Notes: a model not told the origin generated them from the letters alone. 64,000 nt of DNA from CAVRQM01 sp963732775 (GCA_963732775.1 CAVTAR010000001.1:2294001-2358000); one strand, 5' to 3'; positions 30,778-43,117 are shown, counted from the first letter of the stretch. A program made the numbers and translations.

Positions 30778-31650
30778 ATGACTAAGGACGCCGCATCGAC
30801 CCCGAGTTTCCAGGAGTTGATCCTGCGGCTGCACCGGTTCTGGGCAGCGCAGGGCTGCGTCATCCTCCAGCCCTACGACATCGAGATGGGGGCCGGCACG
30901 TTCCACCCGGCAACCACGCTGCGGGCGCTCGGCCCGGGGCCCTGGCGCGCCGCCTACGTGCAGCCGAGCCGCCGGCCGGGCGACGGCCGCTATGGTCAGA
31001 ACCCGAACCGGCTGCAGCACTACTACCAGTATCAGGTCATCATGAAGCCGTCGCCGGCCGACGCGCAGGCGCTGCTGCTGGACAGCTACCGGGAGATCGG
31101 GCTCGACACGCTGCGGCACGATTTCCGCTTCGTGGAAGACGACTGGGAGAGCCCGACGCTGGGGGCCTGGGGGCTCGGCTGGGAAGTGTGGTGCGATGGC
31201 ATGGAGGTCGGGCAGTTCACCTACTTCCAGCAGGTCGGCGGCATTGCCGTGCGCCTGCCGAGTTTCGAGATGACCTACGGGCTGGAGCGGCTGGCGATGT
31301 ACGTGCAGGATGTGGAGCGGGTGTACGATCTCGACTTCAACGGTGCGGGCGTCATCTACGGCGACGTGTTCCTGCGCGCGGAGAAGGAGTACAGCGCCTT
31401 CAACTTCGAGTTCGCCGACGTGGCGTTTCTGCAACGGCATTTCGCCGATGCGGAGCAGGAATGCGGGGCGCTGCTGGCGCGCGCGTTGGCCCTGCCCGCC
31501 TACGACCAATGCATCAAGGCGAGCCACTTATTCAACCTGCTCGACGCCCGCGGCGTCATCGGCGTGGCCGAGCGCGCGTCCTATATCGGCCGGGTGCGGG
31601 CGCTGGCGAAGGGCTGCTGCGAGGCGTGGCTGGCGGGGGAGGAGGCGTGA
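30778..31650 (+). CDS. glyQ: Glycine--tRNA ligase alpha subunit
   Basis: 290-residue alpha subunit of the alpha2beta2 bacterial glycyl-tRNA synthetase. It begins at ATG 30778 (ribosome site GACGGGA) and has FQELILRLHRFWAAQGCVILQPYDIEMGAGTFHP, QPSRRPGDGRYGQNPNRLQHYYQ and FEMTYGLERLAMY (class II motif 3). Its stop overlaps the start of a VapB antitoxin gene instead of glyS, an unusual interruption of the glyQ-glyS operon. Confidence 0.97.
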   Translation: MTKDAASTPSFQELILRLHRFWAAQGCVILQPYDIEMGAGTFHPATTLRALGPGPWRAAYVQPSRRPGDGRYGQNPNRLQHYYQYQVIMKPSPADAQALLLDSYREIGLDTLRHDFRFVEDDWESPTLGAWGLGWEVWCDGMEVGQFTYFQQVGGIAVRLPSFEMTYGLERLAMYVQDVERVYDLDFNGAGVIYGDVFLRAEKEYSAFNFEFADVAFLQRHFADAEQECGALLARALALPAYDQCIKASHLFNLLDARGVIGVAERASYIGRVRALAKGCCEAWLAGEEA

Positions 31651-31896
31651 TGGAACCGCTTGTCATTGATCGGGAACGTGTGGTGCGGCTGGCTCTGGAA
31701 CTGGCAAGCCTGCGCAAGGTGCCGCTCGGGGATGCCGTGGAGGATGCGTTGCAGACCAGGCTCGACACCGAAAAGGAGATTGCTCGACGAGTGGAGAGCA
31801 TGCTGGCGCTCGGCCGCGAGATCAGGGCACACATGCCTGAGCCCGTCAGCTCCGACCATGGCTGGTTGTACCGATGAGAACGGACTTCCGAGTTGA
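31650..31896 (+). CDS. VapB-family antitoxin (Rv0623-like), frameshifted at the end
   Basis: About 81 residues beginning MEPLVIDRERVVRLALELASLRKVPLGDAVEDAL at ATG 31650 (overlapping the glyQ stop). Matches the PF07704 antitoxin pattern. Without correction it stops at 31877 after GWLY; removing one C near 31871 gives the family ending YDENGLPS and a TGA at 31894-31896 that overlaps the toxin start. Inserted between glyQ and glyS; its partner toxin is internally deleted. Confidence 0.72.
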
Positions 31897-32054
31897 TCCT
31901 CGACATGCTGCGCTTCGGCAAGGGACGCCACCCGGCCGCGCTCAACTTGGGCGACTGCATGGCCGATGCGCTCGCGCAGGAGTGCGGCGAGCCGTTGCTG
32001 TTCAAGGGCCACGATTTCCTGCACCTCGATCTCGTGCCGGCGCTGCGCGACTGA
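31893..32054 (+). pseudogene. VapC toxin remnant with large internal deletion
   Basis: Open frame of 53 codons from TTG 31893: ILD (the VapC N-terminus with its first catalytic Asp), then directly FGKGRHPAALNLGDCMADAL and GEPLLFKGHDF, the C-terminal third of a Rv0624-type PIN domain. About 75 central residues are missing while the frame is kept. It cannot fold as a full PIN nuclease and is presumably inactive. Overlaps the antitoxin stop and ends one base before glyS. Confidence 0.75.
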
Positions 32055-32055
32055 G

Positions 32056-34089
32056 ATGCCGGAACTGCTGCTCGAACTGTTCTCCGAGGAGATCCCCGCG
32101 CGGATGCAGGCGCGGGGTGCGGACGACCTCGCGCGGCTGCTCGGCGAGGCGCTGGCCGCGCTCGGGCCGCGCGACGTGCGCAGCTTCCACGGGCCGCGAC
32201 GTATCGCCTATGTCGCCGAGGTCGCCGCCGAAGTGCCGGCGAGCCGGCAGAGTGAGCGCGGGCCGCGCGTGACCGCACCGGAACAGGCGCTGGCGGGCTT
32301 CCTGCGCAAGCACGGCGCGGCGCGCGAGGCATTGCAGCAGCAGGGCGAGTTCTGGGTGCTGGAGCGCGCCGTGCCCGGCATGGACGCCGGCGCCCTGATC
32401 GCGCGCGAGGTGCCGGGGGTGCTGCGACGGTTCCCGTGGCCCAAGTCGATGCGCTGGGGCGGCACGAGCGCGTTCACCTGGGTGCGCCCGCTGCGACGGA
32501 TCTGCTGCCTGCTCGATGGCGCCGTGGTGGCGTTCGACCTGCGGCAGGGCCAGGACGACGGGCACGGGCTCGCCTCTGGCGACGTGTCGGAGGGGCATCG
32601 GTTCCTCGCACCGGGGGCGTTCGCCGTCTCCTCGGCCGCGCAGTGGCAGGCCGAGTTGCGCGCGCGCTTCGTGGTAGCCGACGCAGCCGAGCGCCGGGCG
32701 CTGGTGGAGGCAGGCCTCGGCGCCACCGCGGCCGAGCGCGGACTGGCCGTGGTGCCTGATGCCGGGCTTCTCGACGAGGTGACGGGGCTGGTGGAATGGC
32801 CGGTGCCGCTACTTGGGCGGATCGGGCCGGAGTTCATGGACCTGCCGCCCGAGGTGATGCAGGTGTCGATGCGCGTGAACCAGCGCTACTTCGCGCTGCG
32901 CGACCCCGAGGGGCGGCCGGCACCGTGGTTCGCCTTCGTCTCCAACATCCCCGGCGCGCCGGACGCAGGCGCGATCGTCGCCGGCAACGAGCGCGTGCTG
33001 CGGGCGCGGTTCTCCGACGCGCGGCACTTCTGGGACCTGGACCGCAAGCGCACGCTGGCGAGCCGGGTCGCGGACCTCGATGCGGTGACGTTCCACGCTA
33101 AGTTGGGGAGCCAGGGAGATCGGGTGCAGCGCCTGGTGCGGATCGCCGGGGAGATCGCGCCGTTGGTCGGCGCGAACGTGGAGCAAGCCAGGCGCGCGGC
33201 GCTGCTGTGCAAGGCGGACCTCACGACGGGAATGGTGGGCGAGTTTCCGGAGTTGCAGGGCGTCATAGGTGGCTATTACGCACGGCACGATGGCGAGGAT
33301 CGTGCGGTATGGGATGCGGTGCGCGACCATTACGCACCGCGTGGGCCTGGCGACGACGTTCCGGAGGCGCCGGTGACCACTGTCGTTGCGCTTGCCGACA
33401 AGCTCGATCAGCTCGTATCGTTCTTCCGGGTTGGCGAGAGGCCAACCGGCTCGGGTGACGCGTTCGCGTTACGGCGGGCCGCCCTCGGCGTGCTGCGGAC
33501 ACTGGACGGCAATCGCTTGAATCTGCACTTGCGAGACCTGTTGCAAGCCGCCGACGCGGACGGGCTCATCGAAGAGCTGATTGAGTTCCTCAAGGAGCGT
33601 TGGCGGATCCAGGCACGCGCGCGGGGTGAACGTCACGACGTCGTGGCAGCGGCGTACGCGGGTACCGAGGATCGGCTCGATGATCTCGCACAACGCGTCG
33701 CCGCCCTTTCCCGGCTGCTCGATACCGAAGACGGCGCCAATCTGTTGTCGGGCTACCGTCGCGCGGCCAACATCCTGCGAATCGAGAATGGCAAGGATGG
33801 GCCGCATAGCGGTGATGTCGACCCAGCCTTGCTGCAAGACGATGCGGAGGTCGTCCTGGCCGCGCGCCTTGCAGGCATTTCGGAGAGTGTAGGCGACGCG
33901 GTTCGAACCCGATTTTATGACACCGCAATGAAAGACCTTTCGGCCTTGCGCCAGCCCCTTGACGCTTTTTTTGACCACGTCACCGTAAACAGCCCGCAAC
34001 CAGAGCTGCGCGCCAACCGGCTACGCGTCCTCAACTCGACCATTGCGCTGATGCACTCGGTTGCTGACTTCTCGAAGATCGAGGGATGA
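32056..34089 (+). CDS. glyS: Glycine--tRNA ligase beta subunit
   Basis: 677-residue beta subunit, tRNA-binding and required for aminoacylation with GlyQ. ATG at 32056; N-terminus MPELLLELFSEEIPARMQ is canonical. Further blocks: FHGPRRIAYV, FPKSMRWGG-like FPWPKSMRWGG, MQVSMRVNQRYFALRD, FWDLDRKRTLASRV, CKADLTTGMVGEFPELQGVIGGYYA, and the C-terminal anticodon-binding-like domain with FFDHVTVN. The last 700 bases look somewhat less G/C-rich than the first part. Confidence 0.97.
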   Translation: MPELLLELFSEEIPARMQARGADDLARLLGEALAALGPRDVRSFHGPRRIAYVAEVAAEVPASRQSERGPRVTAPEQALAGFLRKHGAAREALQQQGEFWVLERAVPGMDAGALIAREVPGVLRRFPWPKSMRWGGTSAFTWVRPLRRICCLLDGAVVAFDLRQGQDDGHGLASGDVSEGHRFLAPGAFAVSSAAQWQAELRARFVVADAAERRALVEAGLGATAAERGLAVVPDAGLLDEVTGLVEWPVPLLGRIGPEFMDLPPEVMQVSMRVNQRYFALRDPEGRPAPWFAFVSNIPGAPDAGAIVAGNERVLRARFSDARHFWDLDRKRTLASRVADLDAVTFHAKLGSQGDRVQRLVRIAGEIAPLVGANVEQARRAALLCKADLTTGMVGEFPELQGVIGGYYARHDGEDRAVWDAVRDHYAPRGPGDDVPEAPVTTVVALADKLDQLVSFFRVGERPTGSGDAFALRRAALGVLRTLDGNRLNLHLRDLLQAADADGLIEELIEFLKERWRIQARARGERHDVVAAAYAGTEDRLDDLAQRVAALSRLLDTEDGANLLSGYRRAANILRIENGKDGPHSGDVDPALLQDDAEVVLAARLAGISESVGDAVRTRFYDTAMKDLSALRQPLDAFFDHVTVNSPQPELRANRLRVLNSTIALMHSVADFSKIEG

Positions 34090-34109
34090 GCGCGCTCGCC
34101 CTCCCCTCC

Positions 34110-34201
34110 CCGTCATGGCCGGGCTCGACCCGGCCATCCAGGCGGCCCGCGCGGCATCCGTTGCTGGCCCCGGATGGCCGGATCAAGTCCGGGCATGACG
34201 G
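34110..34201. repeat. Dispersed palindromic repeat upstream of ppdK
   Basis: Imperfect inverted repeat. The left arm (34110-34140) begins ccgtcatggccgggctcgac and the right arm (34172-34201) ends gtccgggcatgacgg. Arms match over about 30 bases with four mismatches. This CCGTCATGGCCGG..CCGGCCATCC type is a common intergenic palindrome in alphaproteobacteria. It fills most of the gap between glyS and ppdK and could act as an mRNA-end structure. Confidence 0.8.
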
Positions 34202-34251
34202 CCGAGCGCAATCAACACACCGCCGCCCGCCGCCCGCATGAGGAACACGCC

Positions 34252-36921
<2,670 letters not shown>

Positions 36922-36956
36922 CGGCCCAATCTTATCGTACGTGAAGGAAACACCTC

Positions 36957-37532
36957 ATGGCGGCCATCGCGATCGTCTCTCACAGCGGCTACGGCCACAC
37001 CGCGCGCCAGGCCAAGGCGGTCGAAGAGGGCGCGGGCGGCGTCTCCGGTGCCACCGTCCATTCCTTCGCGCTGAGCGCGGAGGGAGAACTGCCCGAGGGT
37101 GCGTGGGATACGCTGGCCGGCGCCGACGCCATCCTGTTCGGCTCGCCCACCTACATGGGCGGCCCGTCGTGGCAGTTCAAAAAGTTTGCCGACGCGTCAT
37201 CTAAGGTCTGGTTCACGCTCGGCTGGAAGGACAAGCTGGCCGCCGGCTTCACCAACTCGGCGACCATGAACGGCGACAAGTTCAACACCATTACCTATTT
37301 CATCACTCTGGCGATGCAGCAGGGAATGCTGTGGATGGGAACCGGCATGATGCCGGCCAACACGAAGGCGAGCACGCGCGAGGACGTGAACTACGTCGGC
37401 GGCTTTAGCGGTGCGCTGTCGGTCTCTCCGTCGGACAGCAGCCCGGACGAGTTCCCCAACAAGGCCGACCTGGAAGTCGCGCGGCTGCTGGGGCGGCGGG
37501 TGGCGGAGTATGCGCTACGCACGCGGGGGTGA
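36957..37532 (+). CDS. Flavodoxin/WrbA-like FMN protein
   Basis: 191 residues. FMN phosphate loop VSHSGYGHTARQA at the N-terminus, FGSPTYMGGPSWQFKKFADAS (isoalloxazine loop) and NSATMNGDKFNTI follow. It resembles NAD(P)H-quinone oxidoreductases of the flavodoxin family. ATG at 36957 after an AAGGAA ribosome site, 35 bases beyond ppdK and in the same direction. Partner and substrate unknown. Confidence 0.88.
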   Translation: MAAIAIVSHSGYGHTARQAKAVEEGAGGVSGATVHSFALSAEGELPEGAWDTLAGADAILFGSPTYMGGPSWQFKKFADASSKVWFTLGWKDKLAAGFTNSATMNGDKFNTITYFITLAMQQGMLWMGTGMMPANTKASTREDVNYVGGFSGALSVSPSDSSPDEFPNKADLEVARLLGRRVAEYALRTRG

Positions 37533-37595
37533 GGCGTGCAGGTGCCGACGACTTGGCTGCGGTAACGTGATTGCGCACCGAAGTGAGGCTTTGCG

Positions 37596-38177
37596 ATGAG
37601 TGCGGCACTCGGTCTGACCAACCTCGCTCCGTGGATGACCGCGGACCAGTTCCGCGACTGGCCGGGGGACGGCACTGGCCGCCGGTATCAACTCGTCGAC
37701 GGGGAGCCGGTGCCGATGGTCCACGCCAGTCAGGTGCATGGCTTCCTGCAAGGTGAACTCTACCGGCGCATCGCCGATCACCTGGAGCGAACCGGGTCCG
37801 GTTGTCGCGTGGTCGTCGCGCCGGGCCTTCGTCCACGCGTCGTTGCGGCCATCAACGTTCGCGTGCCGGACTTGGCGGTCACCTGCTCGCCGCTGGTCGA
37901 GCACTTCATGGCAGAGCCGGTGGTTGCCATCGAGGTCCTGTCCCCCTCCGATCAGACCGAGACTTACGGAGCGGTTCGGGCCTACCTCAGCCTGCCGAGC
38001 CTGCGCGAAGTGGTGGTGATTTCCTCGGTCCGCGTCGCCGCCGAGATTTCCGCGCGCGCGGCGGATGGGAGCTGGCCCGCCGACCCAACCCCCGTAGAGC
38101 CAGCGGGAGATCTGGTGATCGAAACACTGGGATTCCGCTTTCCGCTTCGAGGATTGTACCCGATGGAGCTGGCGTGA
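37596..38177 (+). CDS. Uma2 family endonuclease-like protein (DUF820)
   Basis: 193-residue PD-(D/E)xK-fold protein. Typical Uma2 layout: MTADQFRDWP, RRYQLVDGEPVPM, a central VRVPDLAVTCSP (Asp) and VVAIEVLSPSDQT (Glu-x-Leu), then a beta-rich end. These proteins are abundant in many bacteria, of unproven function, and predicted nucleases. It converges on ilvD with a 4-base gap. Confidence 0.85.
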   Translation: MSAALGLTNLAPWMTADQFRDWPGDGTGRRYQLVDGEPVPMVHASQVHGFLQGELYRRIADHLERTGSGCRVVVAPGLRPRVVAAINVRVPDLAVTCSPLVEHFMAEPVVAIEVLSPSDQTETYGAVRAYLSLPSLREVVVISSVRVAAEISARAADGSWPADPTPVEPAGDLVIETLGFRFPLRGLYPMELA

Positions 38178-38181
38178 TCCG

Positions 38182-40014
38182 TCAAGGCACCACCCGCACC
38201 GCCCCCCGGTCCGCGCTGGTCACGAACGCCGCGTAGGCCCGCAGCGCCGGCGAAACGTGGCGCCGCCGCGCCTGCGCCGGATGCCAGCCGGTGGCGTCCT
38301 GCTCCGCCCGCCGCCGCGCCAGTTCCGCGTCGTCCACCACCAGCCGGATCGTGCGCGCCGGGATGTCGATCTCGATTACGTCGCCTTGCCGCACCAAGCC
38401 GATCGCACCGCCCTCCGCCGCCTCGGGCGAGACGTGGCCGATGGACAGGCCGGACGAGCCGCCGGAGAACCGGCCGTCCGTGACCAGCGCGCACAGCTTG
38501 CCCAGCTTCTTCGACTTCAGGTAGCTCGTCGGATACAGCATCTCCTGCATCCCCGGCCCGCCGCGCGGTCCCTCGTAGCGGATCAGCACCACCTCGCCCG
38601 GCACCACGCGGCCGCCCAGGATGCCGTCGACGGCGGCATCCTGGCTCTCGAACACGTGCGCCGGGCCCGAGAAGCGCAGGTTCGCAGCGTCCACGCCGGC
38701 GGTCTTCACGATGCAGCCGTTCACGGCGAGGTTGCCCGTCAGCACCGCGAGGCCGCCATCCCGGGAGAAGGCGTGGTCCACGTCACGGATCACGCCGCCC
38801 TCGCGATCCGTGTCGAGCGACTTCCAGCGCGAGGACTGGCTGAACGCCACCTGCGTCGGCACGCCGCCGGGTGCGGCGGAGAACAGTTCCCGCACGCCCT
38901 CGGTCGGCGACCGGGACAGATCCCAGCGGTCCAGCGCGGCACCCATGGTGGCGCTGTGGACGGTCGCGCAGTCGCGATGGATCAGCCCGCCACGGTCGAG
39001 CTGTCCCAGGATCGAGAACACGCCGCCGGCGCGATGGACGTCCTCGACGTGCACGTCGGCGACGGCGGGGGCGACCTTGCACAGCACCGGCACGCGGCGC
39101 GACAGGCGGTCGATGTCGCGCATCGTGAAGTCCACCCCGCCCTCGTGCGCGGCGGCGAGCAGGTGCAGCACGGTGTTGGTCGAGCCGCCCATGGCGATGT
39201 CGAGCGACATGGCGTTCTCGAACGCGGCGAAGGTCGCCACCCCTCGCGGCAGCACCGACGGGTCGTCCTGCTCGTACCAGCGCTGGCACAGGTCGACGAC
39301 GAGCCGCCCCGCCTCCACGAACAATCGGCGGCGGTCGGCGTGGGTGGCCAGCGTGGTGCCGTTGCCGGGCAGCGACAGCCCCAGCGCCTCGGTCAGGCAG
39401 TTCATCGAGTTGGCGGTGAACATGCCCGAGCAGGAGCCGCAGGTGGGGCACGCCGAGCGCTCGATCACGGCGAGGTCGGCGTCGGCCATGCTCTCGTCGG
39501 CGGCGGCGACCATGGCGTCGATCAGGTCGATGCTGCGGCTGACGCCCGAGAGGTCCACCTTGCCCGCCTCCATCGGCCCGCCGGAGACGAACACGGCGGG
39601 GATGTTCAGCCGCATGGCGGCCAGCAGCATGCCAGGGGTGATCTTGTCACAGTTGGAGATGCACACCATCGCGTCGGCACAGTGCGCGTTGACCATGTAC
39701 TCCACGCTGTCGGCGATCAGCTCGCGCGACGGCAGGCTGTAGAGCATCCCGTCATGGCCCATGGCGATGCCGTCATCGACCGCGATGGTGGAGAACTCCT
39801 TGGCCACCCCGCCCGCCGCCTCGATCTCGCGCGCCACGAGCTGGCCGATGTCCTTCAGGTGGACGTGGCCGGGCACGAACTGCGTGAACGAGTTGACCAC
39901 GGCCACGATCGGCTTGCCGAAATCGCCGTCCTTCATCCCGGTCGCCCGCCACAGGCCGCGGGCGCCGGCCATGTTGCGGCCGTGGGTGGTGGTGCGGGAT
40001 CGCAGGGCGGGCAT
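38182..40014 (-). CDS. ilvD: Dihydroxy-acid dehydratase
   Basis: 610-residue Fe-S dehydratase of branched-chain amino acid and pantothenate synthesis. ATG at 40014 with a GAGGAGTGC ribosome site. Cluster-ligand region includes ISNCDKITPGM and CPTCGSCSGMFTANSMNCL; also AMGGSTNTVLHLLAA and DGRFSGGSSGLSIGHVSPEAA. Longer upstream in-frame residues lack family similarity. Full length, no lesions. Confidence 0.97.
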   Translation of the reverse strand: MPALRSRTTTHGRNMAGARGLWRATGMKDGDFGKPIVAVVNSFTQFVPGHVHLKDIGQLVAREIEAAGGVAKEFSTIAVDDGIAMGHDGMLYSLPSRELIADSVEYMVNAHCADAMVCISNCDKITPGMLLAAMRLNIPAVFVSGGPMEAGKVDLSGVSRSIDLIDAMVAAADESMADADLAVIERSACPTCGSCSGMFTANSMNCLTEALGLSLPGNGTTLATHADRRRLFVEAGRLVVDLCQRWYEQDDPSVLPRGVATFAAFENAMSLDIAMGGSTNTVLHLLAAAHEGGVDFTMRDIDRLSRRVPVLCKVAPAVADVHVEDVHRAGGVFSILGQLDRGGLIHRDCATVHSATMGAALDRWDLSRSPTEGVRELFSAAPGGVPTQVAFSQSSRWKSLDTDREGGVIRDVDHAFSRDGGLAVLTGNLAVNGCIVKTAGVDAANLRFSGPAHVFESQDAAVDGILGGRVVPGEVVLIRYEGPRGGPGMQEMLYPTSYLKSKKLGKLCALVTDGRFSGGSSGLSIGHVSPEAAEGGAIGLVRQGDVIEIDIPARTIRLVVDDAELARRRAEQDATGWHPAQARRRHVSPALRAYAAFVTSADRGAVRVVP

Positions 40015-40400
40015 GGAAGGCACTCCTCGGGGCCAGAGAGCTATGCCACGCGAGTGGCCGACGGGCCATATCATGCCGGCGGGATCAGGCAGTGACCGAG
40101 GGGCTTCGCAGTTGCGGGACCGAGCCCTCGACCGCTCCCTACGGTGCTCACAGGCACGTCGGACGGCTTTGAAAATGATGCCGATAGACGGGCTGCCGTG
40201 CCAGCGGTGGATTATCAGGCAGAACTACGCCGCTACGCTGCTCTCTCGCGCCATCGGAAAGCGTGAACGATCGTTTTCTTCGGTCATGACGGTCTTCAAT
40301 GTTGCAGGCCAACTTCAGGCATGTAGGGCAGAAGAGCGCTGCTCCTTACGCCATTCCGTGCTGCCAAAAGGCGAGAGGCGCCGCACTTTTCCGTCACGCG
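40015..40400. other. 386-base gap upstream of ilvD, no gene recognised
   Basis: Contains the ilvD ribosome site and presumably its promoter on the right-hand side. From about 40100 the sequence becomes AT-richer, like the unknown gene that ends at 40401. No convincing ORF, tRNA or insertion-sequence end was found; short open frames here lack family similarity. Confidence 0.5.
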
Positions 40401-41165
40401 CTACCGCTCTAATTCTTCGAGAAGGTTGCGACCGATTTCATCGACGGTGTTGAAATCTGCAAGAATCTGCCAGTGAAAGGCGATGGTGGCGCTGTTTCGG
40501 ACCAATGAGTGTGTCATAAGTGGCCAAAACGTTCGGAGTCGCTCCTGGTCTGCTGTAAGCTGATTATAGCCGGCGAGGTCGCCACCATGAATCGCTTCGT
40601 GCGCTGCGGCCTCTAGGCGTCGATACTCGTCTATCTGCGTGGGTGCGACGACATAAGGAGGAATATACAGTGAGATGCGATGTGCTAACTCGTCGCGGAA
40701 ATCCTTGATGTGCGTGAACCAATCCCGCCGACTGTCGAGGTAGGCCGTGAAGACCGGCGAGAACGACCTCCGGACATGCAAGCACGCCTCGCCGAGGCCG
40801 ATCATCTTCGGCTTCAGCGGTCGTCCATTGCCCAGTGTCACCGCCCTTTCGTGAACCCAAATCCAGGCAAGATTCTCGCAACATCCAAAGATATTGAAAA
40901 CAAAAGACTGTATGTTGATCGTCGCGTCCAAAACCTCGTTCCGCTCGGGAATGTCTTGGCGCTCCGGCGGCAGGATTTCAAACACGCGATCAATGCAGCG
41001 CACTAATGTGGCCAGGCGCCGGCTAAAGCCGTGAACTGCAAGTTCCGAGGCAGTGTCATCACGATAAGTTCGGACGGCGAAGCGTTCTTGAAGTTTGGCG
41101 AATTTGCCATGCATGTCGCTGTGTTCGCGAGCGAGTTCTGCGAGCTGGTCAGCCCCAAAATACAT
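40401..41165 (-). CDS. Unknown 254-residue protein with HEPN-like R-x4-H motif
   Basis: Intact frame, clearly AT-richer than the window average and with different codon use, so probably acquired. Mostly helical by composition. DFRDELAHR (Arg157-x4-His162) resembles the R-x4-6-H signature of HEPN domains, RNases common in toxin, Abi and CRISPR effector proteins; two adjacent Cys occur at about 95. No partner gene is next to it. Function not recognised; the HEPN reading is an inference from one motif. Confidence 0.6.
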   Translation of the reverse strand: MYFGADQLAELAREHSDMHGKFAKLQERFAVRTYRDDTASELAVHGFSRRLATLVRCIDRVFEILPPERQDIPERNEVLDATINIQSFVFNIFGCCENLAWIWVHERAVTLGNGRPLKPKMIGLGEACLHVRRSFSPVFTAYLDSRRDWFTHIKDFRDELAHRISLYIPPYVVAPTQIDEYRRLEAAAHEAIHGGDLAGYNQLTADQERLRTFWPLMTHSLVRNSATIAFHWQILADFNTVDEIGRNLLEELER

Positions 41166-41183
41166 TCCGTCCCCTAGCTCCGT

Positions 41184-43032
41184 TCACTGACAAGCCAAAC
41201 ACTCCTCATAATCCACCACCCGCGGCCGCGCCGCCTCCGCCGCCACCACCGGCGCTGCCAGCGCGGAGAACTCCACCGGCGCCACCGCCTTCTCGCTCAC
41301 GGAATCGGCGCGCTGCATCGACAGGCTGCGGCAGTAGTACAGCGACTTCAGCCCGCGCCGCCACGCCAGCAAATGCAACTGGTGCAGGTCGCGCTTGTGG
41401 ATGTCCGCCGGGAGGAACAGGTTCACCGACTGGCTCTGGCATATATACGGCGTGCGGTCGGCGGCGTGCTCGATCACCCAGCGCTGGTCGAGCTCGAAGG
41501 CGGTCTTGAACACGTCGCGCTCGTCCTGCGTGAGGAAGGCCAGGTGCTGCACGCTGCCCTTGTTCAGCGTGATCGACGACCACGTCTCCTCGTCGTCTCT
41601 GGCCCCGCGCGGCCAGCAAGCGTTGCAGCGCGCGGTTGCGCACGGAGAAGCTGCCCGACAGCGTTTTTTGCAGGAAGGCGTTGGCGGCGATCGGCTCGAT
41701 GCCCGGCGAGGCGTTGCCGGCGATGATGGAGATGGACGCGGTGGGCGCGATCGCGAGCTTGTTGGAGAAGCGCTCCATGAACGCGAAGTCCTCGGCGTCC
41801 GGGCACGGCCCGCGCTCATGCGCCAGCGTGCGGCTCGCGGTATCGGCGCCGGCGCGGATATGCGCGAACATGCGCTTGTTCCAGACCTTGGCGATCGCGC
41901 TCTCGAACGGCACGCCCTGGTCCTGCAGGAAGGAGTGGAAGCCCATCACGCCGAGGCCGACCGAGCGCTCGCGCATGGCCGCATAGCGCGCCCGCTCCAT
42001 CCCCGGCGGCGCGCGGTCGATGAAGTCCTGCAGCACGTTGTCCAGGAAGCGCATCACATCCTCGATGAAGGCCGGGTGGTCGTGCCACTCGAACCAGGTC
42101 TCGAGGTTCAGCGACGACAGGCAGCACACGGCGGTCCGCTCCTGGCCGTGATGGTCGACGCCGGTCGGCAGCGTGATCTCGCTGCACAGGTTGGAGGTCT
42201 TCACCTCGAGGCCCGCGAGCTTCTGCTGCTCCGGGCGGGCGTTGTTCACGTGGTCGCTGAACACGAGGTATGGCTCGCCGGTCTCGATGCGGGCGGTCAG
42301 GATGCGGATCCAGAGCGCGCGCGCGGAGATCTTGCGCATGACGGCGCTCGTCCTTGGGCGAGACCAGCGCCCACTCCTCGTCCGCCTCGACGGCGCGCAT
42401 GAAGGCGTCGGAGACCAGCAGGCCGTGGTGCAGGTTCAGCGCCTTGCGGTTCGGGTCGCCGCCGGTCGGGCGGCGGATCTCGATGAACTCCTCGATCTCC
42501 GGGTGGTTGATCGGCAGGTAGACCGCCGCCGAGCCGCGCCGCAGGCTGCCCTGGCTGATGGCGAGCGTCAGGCTGTCCATGACCCGGATGAACGGGATCA
42601 CGCCGGAGGTCTTGCCGTTCTGGCCCACCTTCTCGCCGATCGAGCGCAGGTTGCCCCAGTAGCTGCCGATGCCGCCGCCCTTGCTGGCGAGCCAGACGTT
42701 CTCGTTCCACAGCGCGACGATGCCGTCGAGGCTGTCGGACGCCTCGTTCAGGAAGCACGAGATCGGCAGGCCGCGGGTGGTGCCGCCGTTGGAGAGCACG
42801 GGGGTCGCCGGCATGAACCACAGGCGGCTGATGTAGTCGTAGATGCGCTGGGCGTGGGCGGCGTCGTCGCCATAGTACCGACGCGACGCGGGCGAACAGG
42901 TCCTGGTAGCTCCTCGCCGGGCAGCAGGTAGCGGTCGTCCAGCGTGGCGCGGCCGAATTCGGTGATCAGCGCGTCGCGCGAGCGGTCCACGCGCACCTGG
43001 TGGCGGCCTTGCATCTGGACGGCATCGAGCAT
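41184..43032 (-). CDS. nrdA: Ribonucleoside-diphosphate reductase alpha subunit, frameshifted
   Basis: Large subunit of class I ribonucleotide reductase, about 610 residues once frames are joined. ATG at 43032 with a GGGGAGA ribosome site: MLDAVQMQGRHQVRVDRSRDALITEFGRA. Then RIYDYI-type segment, MPATPVLSNGGTTRGLPISCF, SGVIPFIRVMD, LNLHHGLLVSD, TSNLCSEITLP (active-site Asn/Cys/Glu), PTASISIIAGNASPG, and the redox tail EECLACQ. Shifts are inferred near 42904, 42880, 42345 and 41607. The gene is essential, so these are most likely sequence errors. Confidence 0.88.
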
Positions 43033-43117
43033 GGCGGTCTCCCCAGTTTCTCGCGGCGACGGACTCGGCGACGGGTCGATGGTAGCGCTCAAGGGCTTAG
43101 GGCGGTCAATGGATGTG

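Noticed and set aside
29024..30781. 585-codon plus-strand frame over the PLD-like and DUF2076 genes
   Set aside because: Runs antisense through two genes with clear domains and signal peptide; low-complexity Ala/Arg product.
33900..33912. tRNA T-loop-like GGTTCGAACCC
   Set aside because: Lies inside the conserved glyS reading frame and no cloverleaf could be drawn around it.
40100..40400. Possible insertion-sequence remnant in the AT-richer gap
   Set aside because: No terminal inverted repeats, target duplication or transposase-like frame could be found.
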